From Nitrosomonadaceae bacterium (GTDB taxonomy: Bacteria; Pseudomonadota; Gammaproteobacteria; Burkholderiales; Nitrosomonadaceae), in NCBI GenBank assembly GCA_002721545.1, contig PBKR01000011.1, positions 1 to 64,000 on the forward strand: DNA of 64,000 nucleotides, written 5' to 3'. The notes beneath the pieces were generated by a model. That model had not been told where the DNA came from, searched no databases, and saw only the letters and a list, made by a program, of their open reading frames with translations. Made by a program: the position numbers and the translations under genes. Below, one piece after another: positions 1 through 8,381 of the stretch. Within the stretch, counting starts at the first letter, position 1. Each line of letters starts with the position of its first letter.

Positions 1-288
1 TTTTTTCTTAGCAGCTACTCTCTTCTTAGCCGCTGGTTTCTTCTTAGCAGCTACTCTCTTCTTAGCCGCTGGTTTTTTCTTAGCAGCTACCTTTTTCTTA
101 GCCGCTGGTTTTTTCTTAGCAGCTACTCTCTTCTTAGCTACTGGTTTCTTCTTAGCAGCTACTCTCTTCTTAGCTACTGGTTTCTTTTTCGCCACTACTT
201 TCTTTTTCGCGACTACTTTTTTCTTAACTACTATTTTCTTTTTAACTACTTTCTTCTTAGCTACAGGTTTCTTCTTGGTAGTTGCCAT
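1..288 (-). CDS. Histone H1-like Lys/Ala/Pro repeat DNA-binding protein (3' end cut off by the window)
   Basis: The 96 visible codons read without a stop to the window edge and encode almost only Lys, Ala, Val, Pro and Arg, as repeats of the type KKPAAKKRVAAK. This composition is that of the bacterial H1/HC1-like proteins common in Betaproteobacteria, which bind and condense DNA non-specifically. The start ATG (286-288, reverse strand) has a perfect GGAGG Shine-Dalgarno about six bases upstream. The first 30 residues are richer in Val (KKKVV, KKKIV) and later repeats become regular PAAKK/VAAKK blocks of 12 residues. It is transcribed in the same direction as nrdB but 348 bases downstream of it, so it probably has its own promoter. 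The family is clear from composition; the exact target and regulation cannot be seen. Confidence 0.8.
   Translation of the reverse strand, partial: MATTKKKPVAKKKVVKKKIVVKKKVVAKKKVVAKKKPVAKKRVAAKKKPVAKKRVAAKKKPAAKKKVAAKKKPAAKKRVAAKKKPAAKKRVAAKKK
7..186. repeat. Five 36-bp tandem repeats inside the histone-like gene
   Basis: Five consecutive 36-base units begin at 7, 43, 79, 115 and 151, each starting CTTAGCAGCTAC on the plus strand. Each unit encodes 12 residues of the Lys/Ala/Pro protein. Units differ only at a few positions, for example CCGCTGG against CTACTGG. The array is coding and in frame, so copy-number change by slippage would lengthen or shorten the protein by 12 residues without a frameshift. 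Confidence 0.85.
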
Positions 289-636
289 TTCAACCTCCAA
301 ATTAAAATTAGATAAGATTATTACTCGTTACTTTCATCACCCCTTACTACATGCTTAATTATAGAGTAACTAATAATTATTAGATATTTTTCCCTAAATC
401 TCGCGGTAGTTCTTTTTTAATGTAGCATAGCTTTTAGACTTTGCTAACACGGTATCCGTAGAGTACGTTAGATCCTAAATTAATTCCACCTTAACATAAC
501 ATCATTTTTCTTATTAGATTATAAATTCTTTAAATATTCCTTTTTTTATTTATTCAATGTGTTTGCAACTTATAATCTTCTTTAATATAGCTAAAATTAA
601 TTCATATGAATTAATTTTATATAAATAGTTTTTAAT
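289..636. other. Intergenic region between nrdB and the histone-like gene
   Basis: This is 348 bases of AT-rich sequence with no credible open reading frame. It must carry the promoter of the histone-like gene, but I could not pick a convincing -35/-10 pair. It contains one perfect 26-bp palindrome at 593-618, just after the nrdB stop codon. Confidence 0.6.
593..618. repeat. Perfect 26-bp AT-rich palindrome after nrdB
   Basis: The sequence is its own reverse complement, with half-site AAAATTAATTCAT. It lies 18 bases downstream of the nrdB stop codon. It could form a hairpin and act as a weak transcription end for nrdAB, but it has only two G/C bases and lacks a separate T tract, so a terminator role is uncertain. 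Confidence 0.45.
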
Positions 637-1800
637 TTAATCCCAATTTAGCGCGCCGCCTGTTTGGTATTCAGTTACCCGAGTTTCAAAGAAGTTCTTT
701 TCTTTTTTTAAATCAATCATTTCTGACATCCATGGAAATGGGTTCTTGGCTCCTGGATAAATAATATCTAGGCCAATTTGCTGGCATCTGCGGTTAGCGA
801 TATAGCGAAGACACTCTTTAAACATTGGCGCATTCATGCCTAGAACACCACGTGGCAAAGTATCTTCAGCATAACGGTATTCTAGTTCCACCCCTTTTTT
901 AATAAGCATATTAATTTCTTCACGAAAGTTTTTTGTCCAAAGATGAGGATTTTCCATTTTTATTTGATTAATCACATCAATACCAAAATTACAATGCATA
1001 GATTCATCACGTAATATGTATTGATATTGTTCTGCGGATCCAGTCATTTTGTTTTGTCTGCCTAATGCTAAGATTTGTGTGAATCCCACATAAAAGAACA
1101 TGCCTTCCATGATACATGCAAATACAATTAAGCTTTTTAATAGTTGTTGATCAGATTCTGGTGTGCCAGTTTTGAAATTTGGATTTGTGAGAGTGTCAAT
1201 AAATGGGATAAGAAATTCATCTTTATCACGAATTGATTCTATTTCATGGTAGGCATTGAAAATTTCACCTTCATCTAACCCAAGGGATTCGACAATATAC
1301 TGATAAGCATGTGTATGAATTGCTTCCTCAAAGGCCTGTCGCAATAAATATTGACGGCATTCTGGGTTAGTAATGTGGCGGTAAGTTCCAAGTACAATAT
1401 TATTAGCCGCTAGTGAATCAGCAGTAACAAAAAAGCCAAGATTACGTTTAACTAACCGTCGCTCATCCTCAGTTAACCCATTAGGGTCTTTCCAGAGTGA
1501 AATATCACGGCTCATATTAATTTCTTGGGGCATCCAGTGGTTGGCACAAGCTGCAAGATATTTCTCCCAGGCCCATTTGTATTTAAATGGGACAAGTTGA
1601 TTTACATCTGACTGGCAATTAATAATTTTTTTGTCTTCTACAGATACGCGACGATTGTTGTCCTTAATTGATTCTTCATTATTAGCACTAGTTATAGAAC
1701 TAATATTTTTCATATTTAAATCAGTATTTGTTACCACTTGAGTATTATTTAACATCCCTAAGTGCTCAGATTGTAGCTTTTTGTCTTCAAATGTCAGCAT
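637..1800 (-). CDS. nrdB: Ribonucleoside-diphosphate reductase class Ia, beta (R2) subunit
   Basis: NrdB holds the di-iron site and tyrosyl radical used by NrdA to reduce ribonucleotides to deoxyribonucleotides in the cytoplasm. The 387-residue product has the R2 ferritin-like fold signatures: first Asp ligand near 128 (VTADSL), the EExIH motif at 158-162, and the radical Tyr at 166 in the HAYQY stretch, followed by a second RDESMH ligand motif. The Tyr is present, so this is not the Phe-containing chlamydial subtype. The first 60 residues are a low-complexity lead-in, usual for betaproteobacterial NrdB. It lies 32 bases after nrdA with a GGAGAAA ribosome site between, so nrdAB is one operon. 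Confidence 0.96.
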   Translation of the reverse strand: MLTFEDKKLQSEHLGMLNNTQVVTNTDLNMKNISSITSANNEESIKDNNRRVSVEDKKIINCQSDVNQLVPFKYKWAWEKYLAACANHWMPQEINMSRDISLWKDPNGLTEDERRLVKRNLGFFVTADSLAANNIVLGTYRHITNPECRQYLLRQAFEEAIHTHAYQYIVESLGLDEGEIFNAYHEIESIRDKDEFLIPFIDTLTNPNFKTGTPESDQQLLKSLIVFACIMEGMFFYVGFTQILALGRQNKMTGSAEQYQYILRDESMHCNFGIDVINQIKMENPHLWTKNFREEINMLIKKGVELEYRYAEDTLPRGVLGMNAPMFKECLRYIANRRCQQIGLDIIYPGAKNPFPWMSEMIDLKKEKNFFETRVTEYQTGGALNWD

Positions 1801-1832
1801 ATTTTCTCCTTTTATTTCCTATAGCGCATTCA

Positions 1833-4697
1833 TTACTGGCAAGATTCGCACTCAGGATCGTCAATTGCACAATATTTTATATCTGTTGTTGGTTCTACAT
1901 TTGTTGCAGCTATTTCTCTATCTGCTGGCACTGCATTTAAGGTCCCTGTTTTGACTGTAGATTTTTCTGTTGATGTCGCACCTAATGTACGAAGATAGTA
2001 GGTGGTTTTTAAACCGCGTATCCATGCAAGCTTATAAGTCTCGTCTAATTTTTTACCTGAGACTCCTGCCATATATATATTGAGTGACTGGGCTTGATCA
2101 ATCCATTTTTGTCGCCTTGCTGCAGCTTCAATTAACCACTGCGGGTCGATTTCAAAGGCAGTGGCATAAAGCCTTCTAATATCAGCTGGCACACGGTCTA
2201 TTTTGCTTAATGAGCCATCAAAATATTTAAGGTCAGCGATCATTACTTCGTCCCAAAGCTCAAGTTTTTTTAAGTCCTCTACTAAAGCTTCATTGGCGAT
2301 GGTAAATTCCCCTGATAGATTAGATTTTACATAGAGGTTTTGGTAGGTAGGTTCAATACTTGCAGATACGCCAATAATATTAGAAATAGTTGCCGTCGGT
2401 GCAATAGCAAGACAATTAGAGTTTCGCATACCGTATTTTTTTATACGTTCTCGTAGTTTGTCCCAATCCAGTGTAGAGATTCTGTCTATTTCTACATATC
2501 CCCCGCGCTCTTCCTTTAAGCGATCTAGTGAGTCTTGTGGTAGAACTCCCTTATCCCATAGACTTCCTTTATAGGAGGTATATGGACCACGTTTCTCAGC
2601 TAATTTGGTAGAAGTCCAGTAGGCATAGTAAGCTATTGCTTCCATAGAACGATCAGCAAATTCCACCGCTTCTTCAGAAGCATAAGGAATACGTAGCTTG
2701 TGTAGGCAGTCTTGGAAGCCCATGACACCTAATCCTACTGGGCGGTGTCTAAGATTAGAGTTTCTTGCTTTTTCAACAGGGTAGAAATTTATATCAATTA
2801 CATTATCTAGCATATGCATTGCTGTGCTGATAGTTTTTTGGAGCTTATGCATATTTATTTTTCCGTCTTTGATATGAGTTACCAAATTGACAGATCCCAA
2901 ATTACATACAGCTATTTCTTGGTCATTTGTATTTAAAGTAATTTCGGTACAAAGGTTAGAGCTATGCACGATGCCTATATGATTCTGAGGTGAGCGAATA
3001 TTGCAGGGGTCTTTGAAAGTAATCCATGGATGTCCGGTTTCAAATAACATACTAAGCATTTTTCGCCATAATTGTGTCGCAGGTACTTTCTTATATAAGC
3101 CAACAAATTCACCGAGCTTAATTTTCTCTTCATAAGCAATGTAAGACTGTTCGAACCCTTTCCCAAATTTTTCATGGAGATCAGGTACGTCTGAAGGTGA
3201 GAATAAAGTCCATTCACCATTTTCCATCACTCGTTTCATAAATAAATCAGGGATCCAGTTTGCAGTATTCATGTCATGAGCCCGGCGTCGATCATCACCA
3301 GTGTTTTTACGTAATTCAAGAAACTCCTCTATGTCTAGATGCCATGATTCCAAATATGAGCAAACGGCCCCTTTGCGCTTACCCCCTTGATTTACTGCTA
3401 CTGCCGTATCAGAAACGACTTTTAGAAAAGGTACTACTCCTTGTGATTTGCCATTAGTTCCCTTGATATATGAACCCATGCCTCGTACAGGAGTCCAATC
3501 ATTTCCTAAGCCCCCAGCATATTTAGCAAGTAAAGCGTTTTCTTTAATTGACTCAAAAATCCCTTTAAGATGGTCTGGTACTGTTGATAAATAACATGAG
3601 GATAATTGAGAGCGACAGGTTCCGGAATTAAATAAAGTTGGTGTGGAGCTCATGAAATCAAAGTTTGATAGAGTTTGATAGAATTCAATAGCTCTTGCTT
3701 CTCGGTCATCTTCATTAATAGAAAGTCCCATCGCTACGCGCATGAAAAATGCTTGCGGTAGTTCAATACGTTGATCTTGTACATGTAAAAAATAACGGTC
3801 ATATAAAGTTTGTAGACCAAGATAGTCAAATTTAAGATCACAGGAGGCATCAAGTGCTTTTGCTAATCGCGGGATATCAAACTTGGCTAAACGCTTATCT
3901 AGTAATTCTGAATCAATTCCACGTTTAATGAAGCTAGGAAAATATTCTGAATAACGTGAGGTCATTTCATGCTGAGTTACTTCTTCTCCTAATACTTCTA
4001 GGCGAATATTGTGTAACAAGAGTCTAGCAGTAACATAACGGTAAGCTGGTTCTTTTTCAATTAGAGATCTGGCAGAAAGGATTATTGATTTCCTTACCTC
4101 TTCTATAGGCACACCATCATATAGATCTTTTAGGGAGGAATTTAATACTAATTCACTATTTACTTTATCTCCTAATCCTATGCATGAGGACTCAATTAAT
4201 GCTAGCAATGACTCCATATTTAATGGGGCTTTATTGCCATTATCTAGTACATTTATAGCCTTTGTTGTTGTATCTGCTTTAATGTCTTCTTTTTGTTTTT
4301 CTCGCTCTCGAGCTCGATCTTCACGGTACAACACATATGCACGTGCTACATCATGTTCACCAGAACGCATGAGGGCAAGTTCCACCTGATCTTGAATATC
4401 TTCTATATGAAAAGTTCCACTTACAGGATGGTGTCGGATTAATGCATTAATCACGTTACCTGTCAGGTGAATTACAACTTCCCGCACACTAGCAGATACG
4501 GTGTTCTGGCCAGCATTAACAGCAATAAATGCTTTAGTCAGTGCAATTGATATTTTATTTGGCATGAACGGAACTACTGAACCGTTACGGCGAATAATTT
4601 TATATTGAGAATAGTGTGAGTCTTGATAAGGAGAGGTAAATGAAGAGTCGTAATTAGGTACTGTTGTGGAGCTAGTGCTCTCTGTTGCAAGCTGCAT
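1833..4697 (-). CDS. nrdA: Ribonucleoside-diphosphate reductase class Ia, alpha (R1) subunit
   Basis: NrdA is the catalytic and allosteric subunit that makes dNDPs. The 954-residue protein begins with an ATP-cone near residues 32-130 (YKIIRRNGSVVPF), which senses ATP/dATP, then the all-alpha R1 domain and the ten-stranded barrel. The barrel contains the SSCYLS and NLCTEI stretches with redox and thiyl Cys residues. The C-terminal tail ends CESCQ, the pair that passes electrons from thioredoxin or glutaredoxin. Length matches betaproteobacterial NrdA (about 950-970). The ATG has a GGGGGAG ribosome site upstream. The promoter region carries a putative NrdR box at 4788-4806, so repression by NrdR when dATP is high is likely. 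Confidence 0.97.
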   Translation of the reverse strand: MQLATESTSSTTVPNYDSSFTSPYQDSHYSQYKIIRRNGSVVPFMPNKISIALTKAFIAVNAGQNTVSASVREVVIHLTGNVINALIRHHPVSGTFHIEDIQDQVELALMRSGEHDVARAYVLYREDRAREREKQKEDIKADTTTKAINVLDNGNKAPLNMESLLALIESSCIGLGDKVNSELVLNSSLKDLYDGVPIEEVRKSIILSARSLIEKEPAYRYVTARLLLHNIRLEVLGEEVTQHEMTSRYSEYFPSFIKRGIDSELLDKRLAKFDIPRLAKALDASCDLKFDYLGLQTLYDRYFLHVQDQRIELPQAFFMRVAMGLSINEDDREARAIEFYQTLSNFDFMSSTPTLFNSGTCRSQLSSCYLSTVPDHLKGIFESIKENALLAKYAGGLGNDWTPVRGMGSYIKGTNGKSQGVVPFLKVVSDTAVAVNQGGKRKGAVCSYLESWHLDIEEFLELRKNTGDDRRRAHDMNTANWIPDLFMKRVMENGEWTLFSPSDVPDLHEKFGKGFEQSYIAYEEKIKLGEFVGLYKKVPATQLWRKMLSMLFETGHPWITFKDPCNIRSPQNHIGIVHSSNLCTEITLNTNDQEIAVCNLGSVNLVTHIKDGKINMHKLQKTISTAMHMLDNVIDINFYPVEKARNSNLRHRPVGLGVMGFQDCLHKLRIPYASEEAVEFADRSMEAIAYYAYWTSTKLAEKRGPYTSYKGSLWDKGVLPQDSLDRLKEERGGYVEIDRISTLDWDKLRERIKKYGMRNSNCLAIAPTATISNIIGVSASIEPTYQNLYVKSNLSGEFTIANEALVEDLKKLELWDEVMIADLKYFDGSLSKIDRVPADIRRLYATAFEIDPQWLIEAAARRQKWIDQAQSLNIYMAGVSGKKLDETYKLAWIRGLKTTYYLRTLGATSTEKSTVKTGTLNAVPADREIAATNVEPTTDIKYCAIDDPECESCQ

Positions 4698-4787
4698 ATT
4701 TGATTACTCCCCCATTAATTCTATTGTTTTTGTATAGGAAAATTATGATTTTCCATCAATTTAATTGGCTATTATTTCAATTTTATT

Positions 4788-4806
4788 ATCTACTATATAT
4801 AGTGGT
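4788..4806 (-). promoter_or_regulatory. Putative NrdR box upstream of nrdAB
   Basis: The core ACTATATATAGT (4792-4803) is a perfect palindrome. On the reverse strand the 16-mer CCACTATATATAGTAG matches the published NrdR consensus acaCwAtATaTwGwgt at all but three outer positions. A TTGACT -35-like hexamer (4813-4818) and a TATAGT -10-like hexamer (4792-4797) on the reverse strand flank and overlap it, though their 15-base spacing is short. NrdR usually binds two boxes about 31 bp apart. The partner here is unclear: an AACTATAGTT palindrome is centred 34 bp away but matches the consensus poorly. Confidence 0.6.
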
Positions 4807-4832
4807 TAATAAAGTCAACTAGAACTAACTAT

Positions 4833-4886
4833 AGTTGATTTTATAATTTTAGTTGGTTTTACAATTCTAGTTAGTTAAAAAAAAAT
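4833..4886. repeat. Three 18-bp direct repeats upstream of nrdA
   Basis: Units starting AGTTGATTTTATAATTTT (4833), AGTTGGTTTTACAATTCT (4851) and AGTTAGTT... (4869) are spaced exactly 18 bp apart. They lie directly upstream of the putative NrdR box and -35 hexamer. The third copy is degenerate after its first eight bases. Helical spacing of about 1.7 turns does not point to one known regulator; DnaA boxes (TTATNCACA) are not present. Confidence 0.5.
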
Positions 4887-5090
4887 TGCAAGTATTTTTA
4901 TAATAATATTTAAAAAGTAAAGTATAAGTGGTCACAACTTGATTTAGCATAAGCTAAGCTAGCAAGAGATTGGCTAGGTGTTAGGTATATTTCTTAGAAT
5001 TTAATTGGCAAATAATTTTATTAAATAGCTCCCTTTGATTAAATGAATAATGTCAATATAGTTAATTATTTTAAATCACCCGTATAGTGA

Positions 5091-5447
5091 TTAGTGACCT
5101 GGAACTGGTTTTGGCTTTCTTTTTGACATGTAATTATCTGCTTCAGTTTTGTCAACGGAACCATCACCATTGGCATCTACCTTATCAAATATAGCTTCAT
5201 TATATTTCAAAAACTCTTCTTTGCTGACCTTGGCATCTTTATTTTTGTCCATTAATGATAGTCCATATCCACCACCACTTGATTCAGTTTTCTTTGGTTT
5301 GTCTGCTTCTGCTAAATCAGCATAGGCAAGCATGTTTCTGGAATGTGAAGCAGAAGTTACATCAGCAGCAAAGCTAATTGAAATAACAATTAATGCTATT
5401 CTAAAAATAGAATTCAAGGCGATATAAGTGAAAATTTTGTTGTACAT
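5091..5447 (-). CDS. Secreted or membrane-anchored EF-hand protein
   Basis: This 118-residue protein has an N-terminal hydrophobic stretch (about 8-28) that looks like a signal peptide with a likely cut near residue 28. Two canonical Ca2+-binding EF-hand loops follow: residues 67-78 (DKNKDAKVSKEE) and 91-102 (DANGDGSVDKTE), with Asp/Asn/Asp and final Glu ligands all intact. The tail is basic and Pro-rich. It probably binds calcium in the periplasm; the partner is unknown. The ATG follows a strong AGGAGA ribosome site. It lies downstream of a thioredoxin-fold gene and the exporter operon on the same strand, but a stable hairpin at 5529-5556 separates them, so it may be transcribed alone. Confidence 0.75.
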   Translation of the reverse strand: MYNKIFTYIALNSIFRIALIVISISFAADVTSASHSRNMLAYADLAEADKPKKTESSGGGYGLSLMDKNKDAKVSKEEFLKYNEAIFDKVDANGDGSVDKTEADNYMSKRKPKPVPGH

Positions 5448-5528
5448 AATGTTCTCCTGCCGGCAAGCATGAAATAGAAACTATAATTTATCGTGGTATC
5501 GAATGGATGCAAATTTTGATACACACGT

Positions 5529-5556
5529 ATTCCGTGCCTTTCTTAAGGCACGGAAT
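5529..5556. terminator. Stable 12-bp-stem hairpin between the thioredoxin-fold and EF-hand genes
   Basis: Arms ATTCCGTGCCTT (5529-5540) and AAGGCACGGAAT (5545-5556) pair perfectly around a four-base loop. This is one of the most GC-rich hairpins in the window. It sits 17 bases after the stop codon of the upstream reverse-strand gene, the position expected of a terminator, but no clear T run follows on that strand. It may be a terminator with an imperfect tail or an RNA-stabilising stem. Confidence 0.6.
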
Positions 5557-5572
5557 AACTTATGCTTCTTTT

Positions 5573-5812
5573 CTAGTTCTTTAATGCAGACATTGGGGCA
5601 CCAAAATTTATATGGAAAGGCGCTCCGTCAATTACTATTGCTGGAACTGATTTAACTCCAGCTGCTTCAGCCGTTTCAATCTGCTCTTTCTGCTCGCCCA
5701 AGTGTACCATTTGCACATCATAGCGGGCAGCGTCTAGAGCCTCAGCTATTTGGTGTTCTGCTTCAATACATACAGGGCAGCCAGCGTGATAAAAAATAGC
5801 AGGTGTTTTCAT
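5573..5812 (-). CDS. Small thioredoxin/glutaredoxin-fold protein
   Basis: The 79-residue product has an N-terminal beta strand ending in the redox motif CPVC (residues 12-15), and the SVPAIVIDG stretch with the cis-Pro at 57 that is typical of the thioredoxin fold. It has no signal peptide, so a cytoplasmic thiol-disulfide role is likely. The length is that of glutaredoxins and archaeal-type mini thioredoxins. It is 155 bases downstream of the exporter permease gene and may or may not share its transcript. The substrate is unknown. Confidence 0.75.
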   Translation of the reverse strand: MKTPAIFYHAGCPVCIEAEHQIAEALDAARYDVQMVHLGEQKEQIETAEAAGVKSVPAIVIDGAPFHINFGAPMSALKN

Positions 5813-5967
5813 AGATAATCTCCATAAGAATCAAAAATATTGGTTAATTTACATCATCAATAATTAATTTATATGTGACGTTGTAATACTTTAATTATAG
5901 TCTAAATGAGCATTTCCATGTCATATGGGCCGCTTATTTTAATAACTAAATAATTTTTAATATTAAA

Positions 5968-7134
5968 TCATACTGCCCTTAAAGATTCTACGATACTAAG
6001 ATAGGCTGCTTTTACTGCAGGCAGAAATCCTCCAATTAGCCCCATAATTAATGCAAATGCAAAAGATTTTATGATTATTGAGGAGTTTAATGTAAAGCCA
6101 AAAGCAAGTTCAGAGAACGTTTGCCAGTTCATTGTTGAAATAGTGAAAAACTGCATGAATGATGCTAGTGTTAAGCCGACTATCCCCCCTATTGCCCCAA
6201 GAATTAATGATTCTGTTAGAAAGGCAGATAAAATATTATTTCTACGAAATCCAAGCGCACGCAATGTTCCAATCTCCATAATACGGTTGGCAACTGATGC
6301 ATACATAGTGATCATTGCTCCTATAATAGCGCCAACAGAGAAAAATCCTGATAATGCTACCCCTAGATAACGAATAAAATTTGATAGTACTTGTGATTGC
6401 TCAGCATAGAAAACACTTTCTTTTTTAGCTCCGAGAGTAAGCCTAGGGTCTCCTTCAATACGTGTTTTAATATTTTGAAATTTTGTTGGATCATTTAATT
6501 TTAGAATAATTGAAGAGTATACCGGTCTACGAAATGCTTGCATTAATTGATCTACGTCTCCCCAAATTTCTGAATCAAATCCTGTTTTACCTGCATCAAA
6601 AATACCGACTACTGTCCACTCACGTTTACCAAAATATAATTTCTCACCAATCCCTGCGCCATTATATCTGTCCGCAATACTTTTACCTGCAATTATTTCT
6701 GATAGTCCTGGTTTAAACATGCGCCCACTAATAATCTTTACTTGTGGGCGCAATAAAATTCCACTTTGTTCAATCCCGCGGATTAATACATTTGCGGGTT
6801 TATCAGATTCTCTACGAGTAAGGGAAATCAAAACAACAGATTCCTTTGATGTTAGCCGTATATTGTTGTCTCCATATGCAACTTCTGGCTGGCTTTCAAC
6901 AATAGCAGCTTGATCACGATTTATGATACTTTGTATTTCAGCTTCAGCAGATCTGCGTGTAACTACAACATTATCAGGGGATCCTGTTTCAACTAAGGTT
7001 TTTTTAAGTCCCTCTTCTAGCATTAATACTGTGGCAAAGACAAATACTACTAACGCCATGCCACTGGCTGTAAGTATTGTGGTTAGTTTACGAGTTATTA
7101 AATTACGAATTATGTATGAAATTGGTATGGTCAT
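5968..7134 (-). CDS. ABC transporter permease, MacB/FtsX type (second of two)
   Basis: This 388-residue protein has the FtsX/MacB plan: an N-terminal transmembrane helix (about 15-40), a large periplasmic domain (about 45-260) of the MacB_PCD type, and three C-terminal helices. The conserved cytoplasmic coupling stretch is RIMEIGTLRALGFRRNNIL. It ends with PAVKAAYLSIVESLRAV, as do other members. It is the last gene of the adaptor-ATPase-permease-permease operon and starts 19 bases after its sister permease. The two permeases probably form a heterodimer. The substrate cannot be told from sequence; related systems (DevBCA, MacAB) export glycolipids, peptides or drugs rather than importing. Confidence 0.88.
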   Translation of the reverse strand: MTIPISYIIRNLITRKLTTILTASGMALVVFVFATVLMLEEGLKKTLVETGSPDNVVVTRRSAEAEIQSIINRDQAAIVESQPEVAYGDNNIRLTSKESVVLISLTRRESDKPANVLIRGIEQSGILLRPQVKIISGRMFKPGLSEIIAGKSIADRYNGAGIGEKLYFGKREWTVVGIFDAGKTGFDSEIWGDVDQLMQAFRRPVYSSIILKLNDPTKFQNIKTRIEGDPRLTLGAKKESVFYAEQSQVLSNFIRYLGVALSGFFSVGAIIGAMITMYASVANRIMEIGTLRALGFRRNNILSAFLTESLILGAIGGIVGLTLASFMQFFTISTMNWQTFSELAFGFTLNSSIIIKSFAFALIMGLIGGFLPAVKAAYLSIVESLRAV

Positions 7135-7153
7135 ATTTTTTATCTATGAATTT

Positions 7154-8320
7154 TTATCCTATATTTCTTAGCCCTTCTACAATCGAGGCTTGCGCTGAGC
7201 GTAATGCTGGTAGAGCTGCTGCTGTAATTCCTATTAAAGCTGCAGCAATTATTTGCATATATATTGTTTCTAGTGACACACCAAATACGGGAAAAAGTGT
7301 TCCAACTTTGGTCTTGAACAAAGAAGCAACTGGGAAAGTTAATAAAATGCCAATTAATGTACCTAAAAATGCAATAACTAGAGATTCTCCATAAATTAAT
7401 CCTGAGATAAAACTATGGCTAAAACCCAATGCTTTTAAAGTGGCGTATTCACTTGTTCTCTCTCGTGCTGTCATTGCCATAGTGTTGGCCATAACGGCAA
7501 GGATTATTAATATGACTAGATATGAAACAATTCGAATTGCCACCACTATTGCTTCAGTCATGGAAACAAATCCTAGTTGGAAAGCTTTTTCAGTTTCTGT
7601 GTGCGTTTCTGCAAGTGAGTCTTTAAATAGCTTATCAACTGCTTCTGATATTTGAGATGCCCTGCTTGGCTCTGATATATTGATGGCGTATACACCAACC
7701 CAATTAGTAGTATTGGCTGATCGCGCTATTACTCTTTTTTTTGTTTCATTTAGATAATCCCAATGAAAGAAAAATTGAGAGGTATCTGTTTTTGTTTCTA
7801 TACCATCATATATAGCACGGACTGTAAATCTCCATACGCCCGGATAAATTGTGCCTCGTATAGGTACGGCATCACCTATTTTTAAATTATATATATCCGC
7901 AATCTTACGGCCTATAACACAGCCCTTCCGGTCATTTATAAATGAAGTTAGATCTTTTGGTGGAATTATATATTCGGAGTAAACATTAAAGTAAGTTTTT
8001 GAATCAATCGCAAATTGAGGAAAGAAATTCTTTTCAGTAATATAAACTCCTCCAAACCAACTGGCATGAGTAACTTCTGTAACTCCTTGGATCTTTCTTA
8101 TTCTGTCTTGATATTTTATAGGTAAATGAAATACAAGTGAGATAGCATTACGTGTAATTAATCGTGCTTCTGAGGAGCCCTCGGCGCCTGAGTACCAAGC
8201 ATCCACTACTGTTCGTAATAATCCAAAAGCCACTATTGCTACTATAATGCCTAGAATAGTTAAACCAGTCCGTAATTTGTGGCGTAAAGTATTACGGAGA
8301 ATAAGTTTCAGGAAATGCAT
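7154..8320 (-). CDS. ABC transporter permease, MacB/FtsX type (first of two)
   Basis: This 388-residue protein has the same topology as its downstream neighbour: one N-terminal helix (about 18-40), a periplasmic domain of roughly 220 residues, and three C-terminal helices. The coupling motif is ARERTSEYATLKALGFSHSFI, and the end reads ALPALRSAQASIVEGL. The periplasmic domain differs clearly from that of the sister permease, which supports a heterodimeric exporter rather than a recent duplication. It lies 61 bases after the ATPase gene in the same operon. Confidence 0.88.
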   Translation of the reverse strand: MHFLKLILRNTLRHKLRTGLTILGIIVAIVAFGLLRTVVDAWYSGAEGSSEARLITRNAISLVFHLPIKYQDRIRKIQGVTEVTHASWFGGVYITEKNFFPQFAIDSKTYFNVYSEYIIPPKDLTSFINDRKGCVIGRKIADIYNLKIGDAVPIRGTIYPGVWRFTVRAIYDGIETKTDTSQFFFHWDYLNETKKRVIARSANTTNWVGVYAINISEPSRASQISEAVDKLFKDSLAETHTETEKAFQLGFVSMTEAIVVAIRIVSYLVILIILAVMANTMAMTARERTSEYATLKALGFSHSFISGLIYGESLVIAFLGTLIGILLTFPVASLFKTKVGTLFPVFGVSLETIYMQIIAAALIGITAAALPALRSAQASIVEGLRNIG

Positions 8321-8381
8321 TGCATGTAGTTTATATACAAAGAAAAGAAATAAATAAAATAATTAACTTCATTTATATGAA

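Larger units (their letters stand above)
4698..5090. other. nrdA promoter region and spacer to the EF-hand gene
   Basis: This 393-base non-coding stretch holds the nrdAB control region in its first 190 bases: an NrdR-type palindrome at 4788-4806 and 18-bp direct repeats at 4833-4886. The rest (about 4890-5090) is AT-rich, and I see nothing definite in it. Confidence 0.7.

Noticed and set aside
7-186. Regular 36-bp direct repeats looking like a CRISPR array
   Set aside because: The units follow each other without spacers and encode the Lys/Ala/Pro repeats of the histone-like protein in frame, so they are coding repeats.
4823-4840. AACTATAGTT palindrome as a second NrdR box
   Set aside because: It is 34 bp (not about 31) from the first box centre and lacks the conserved C and G positions of the consensus.
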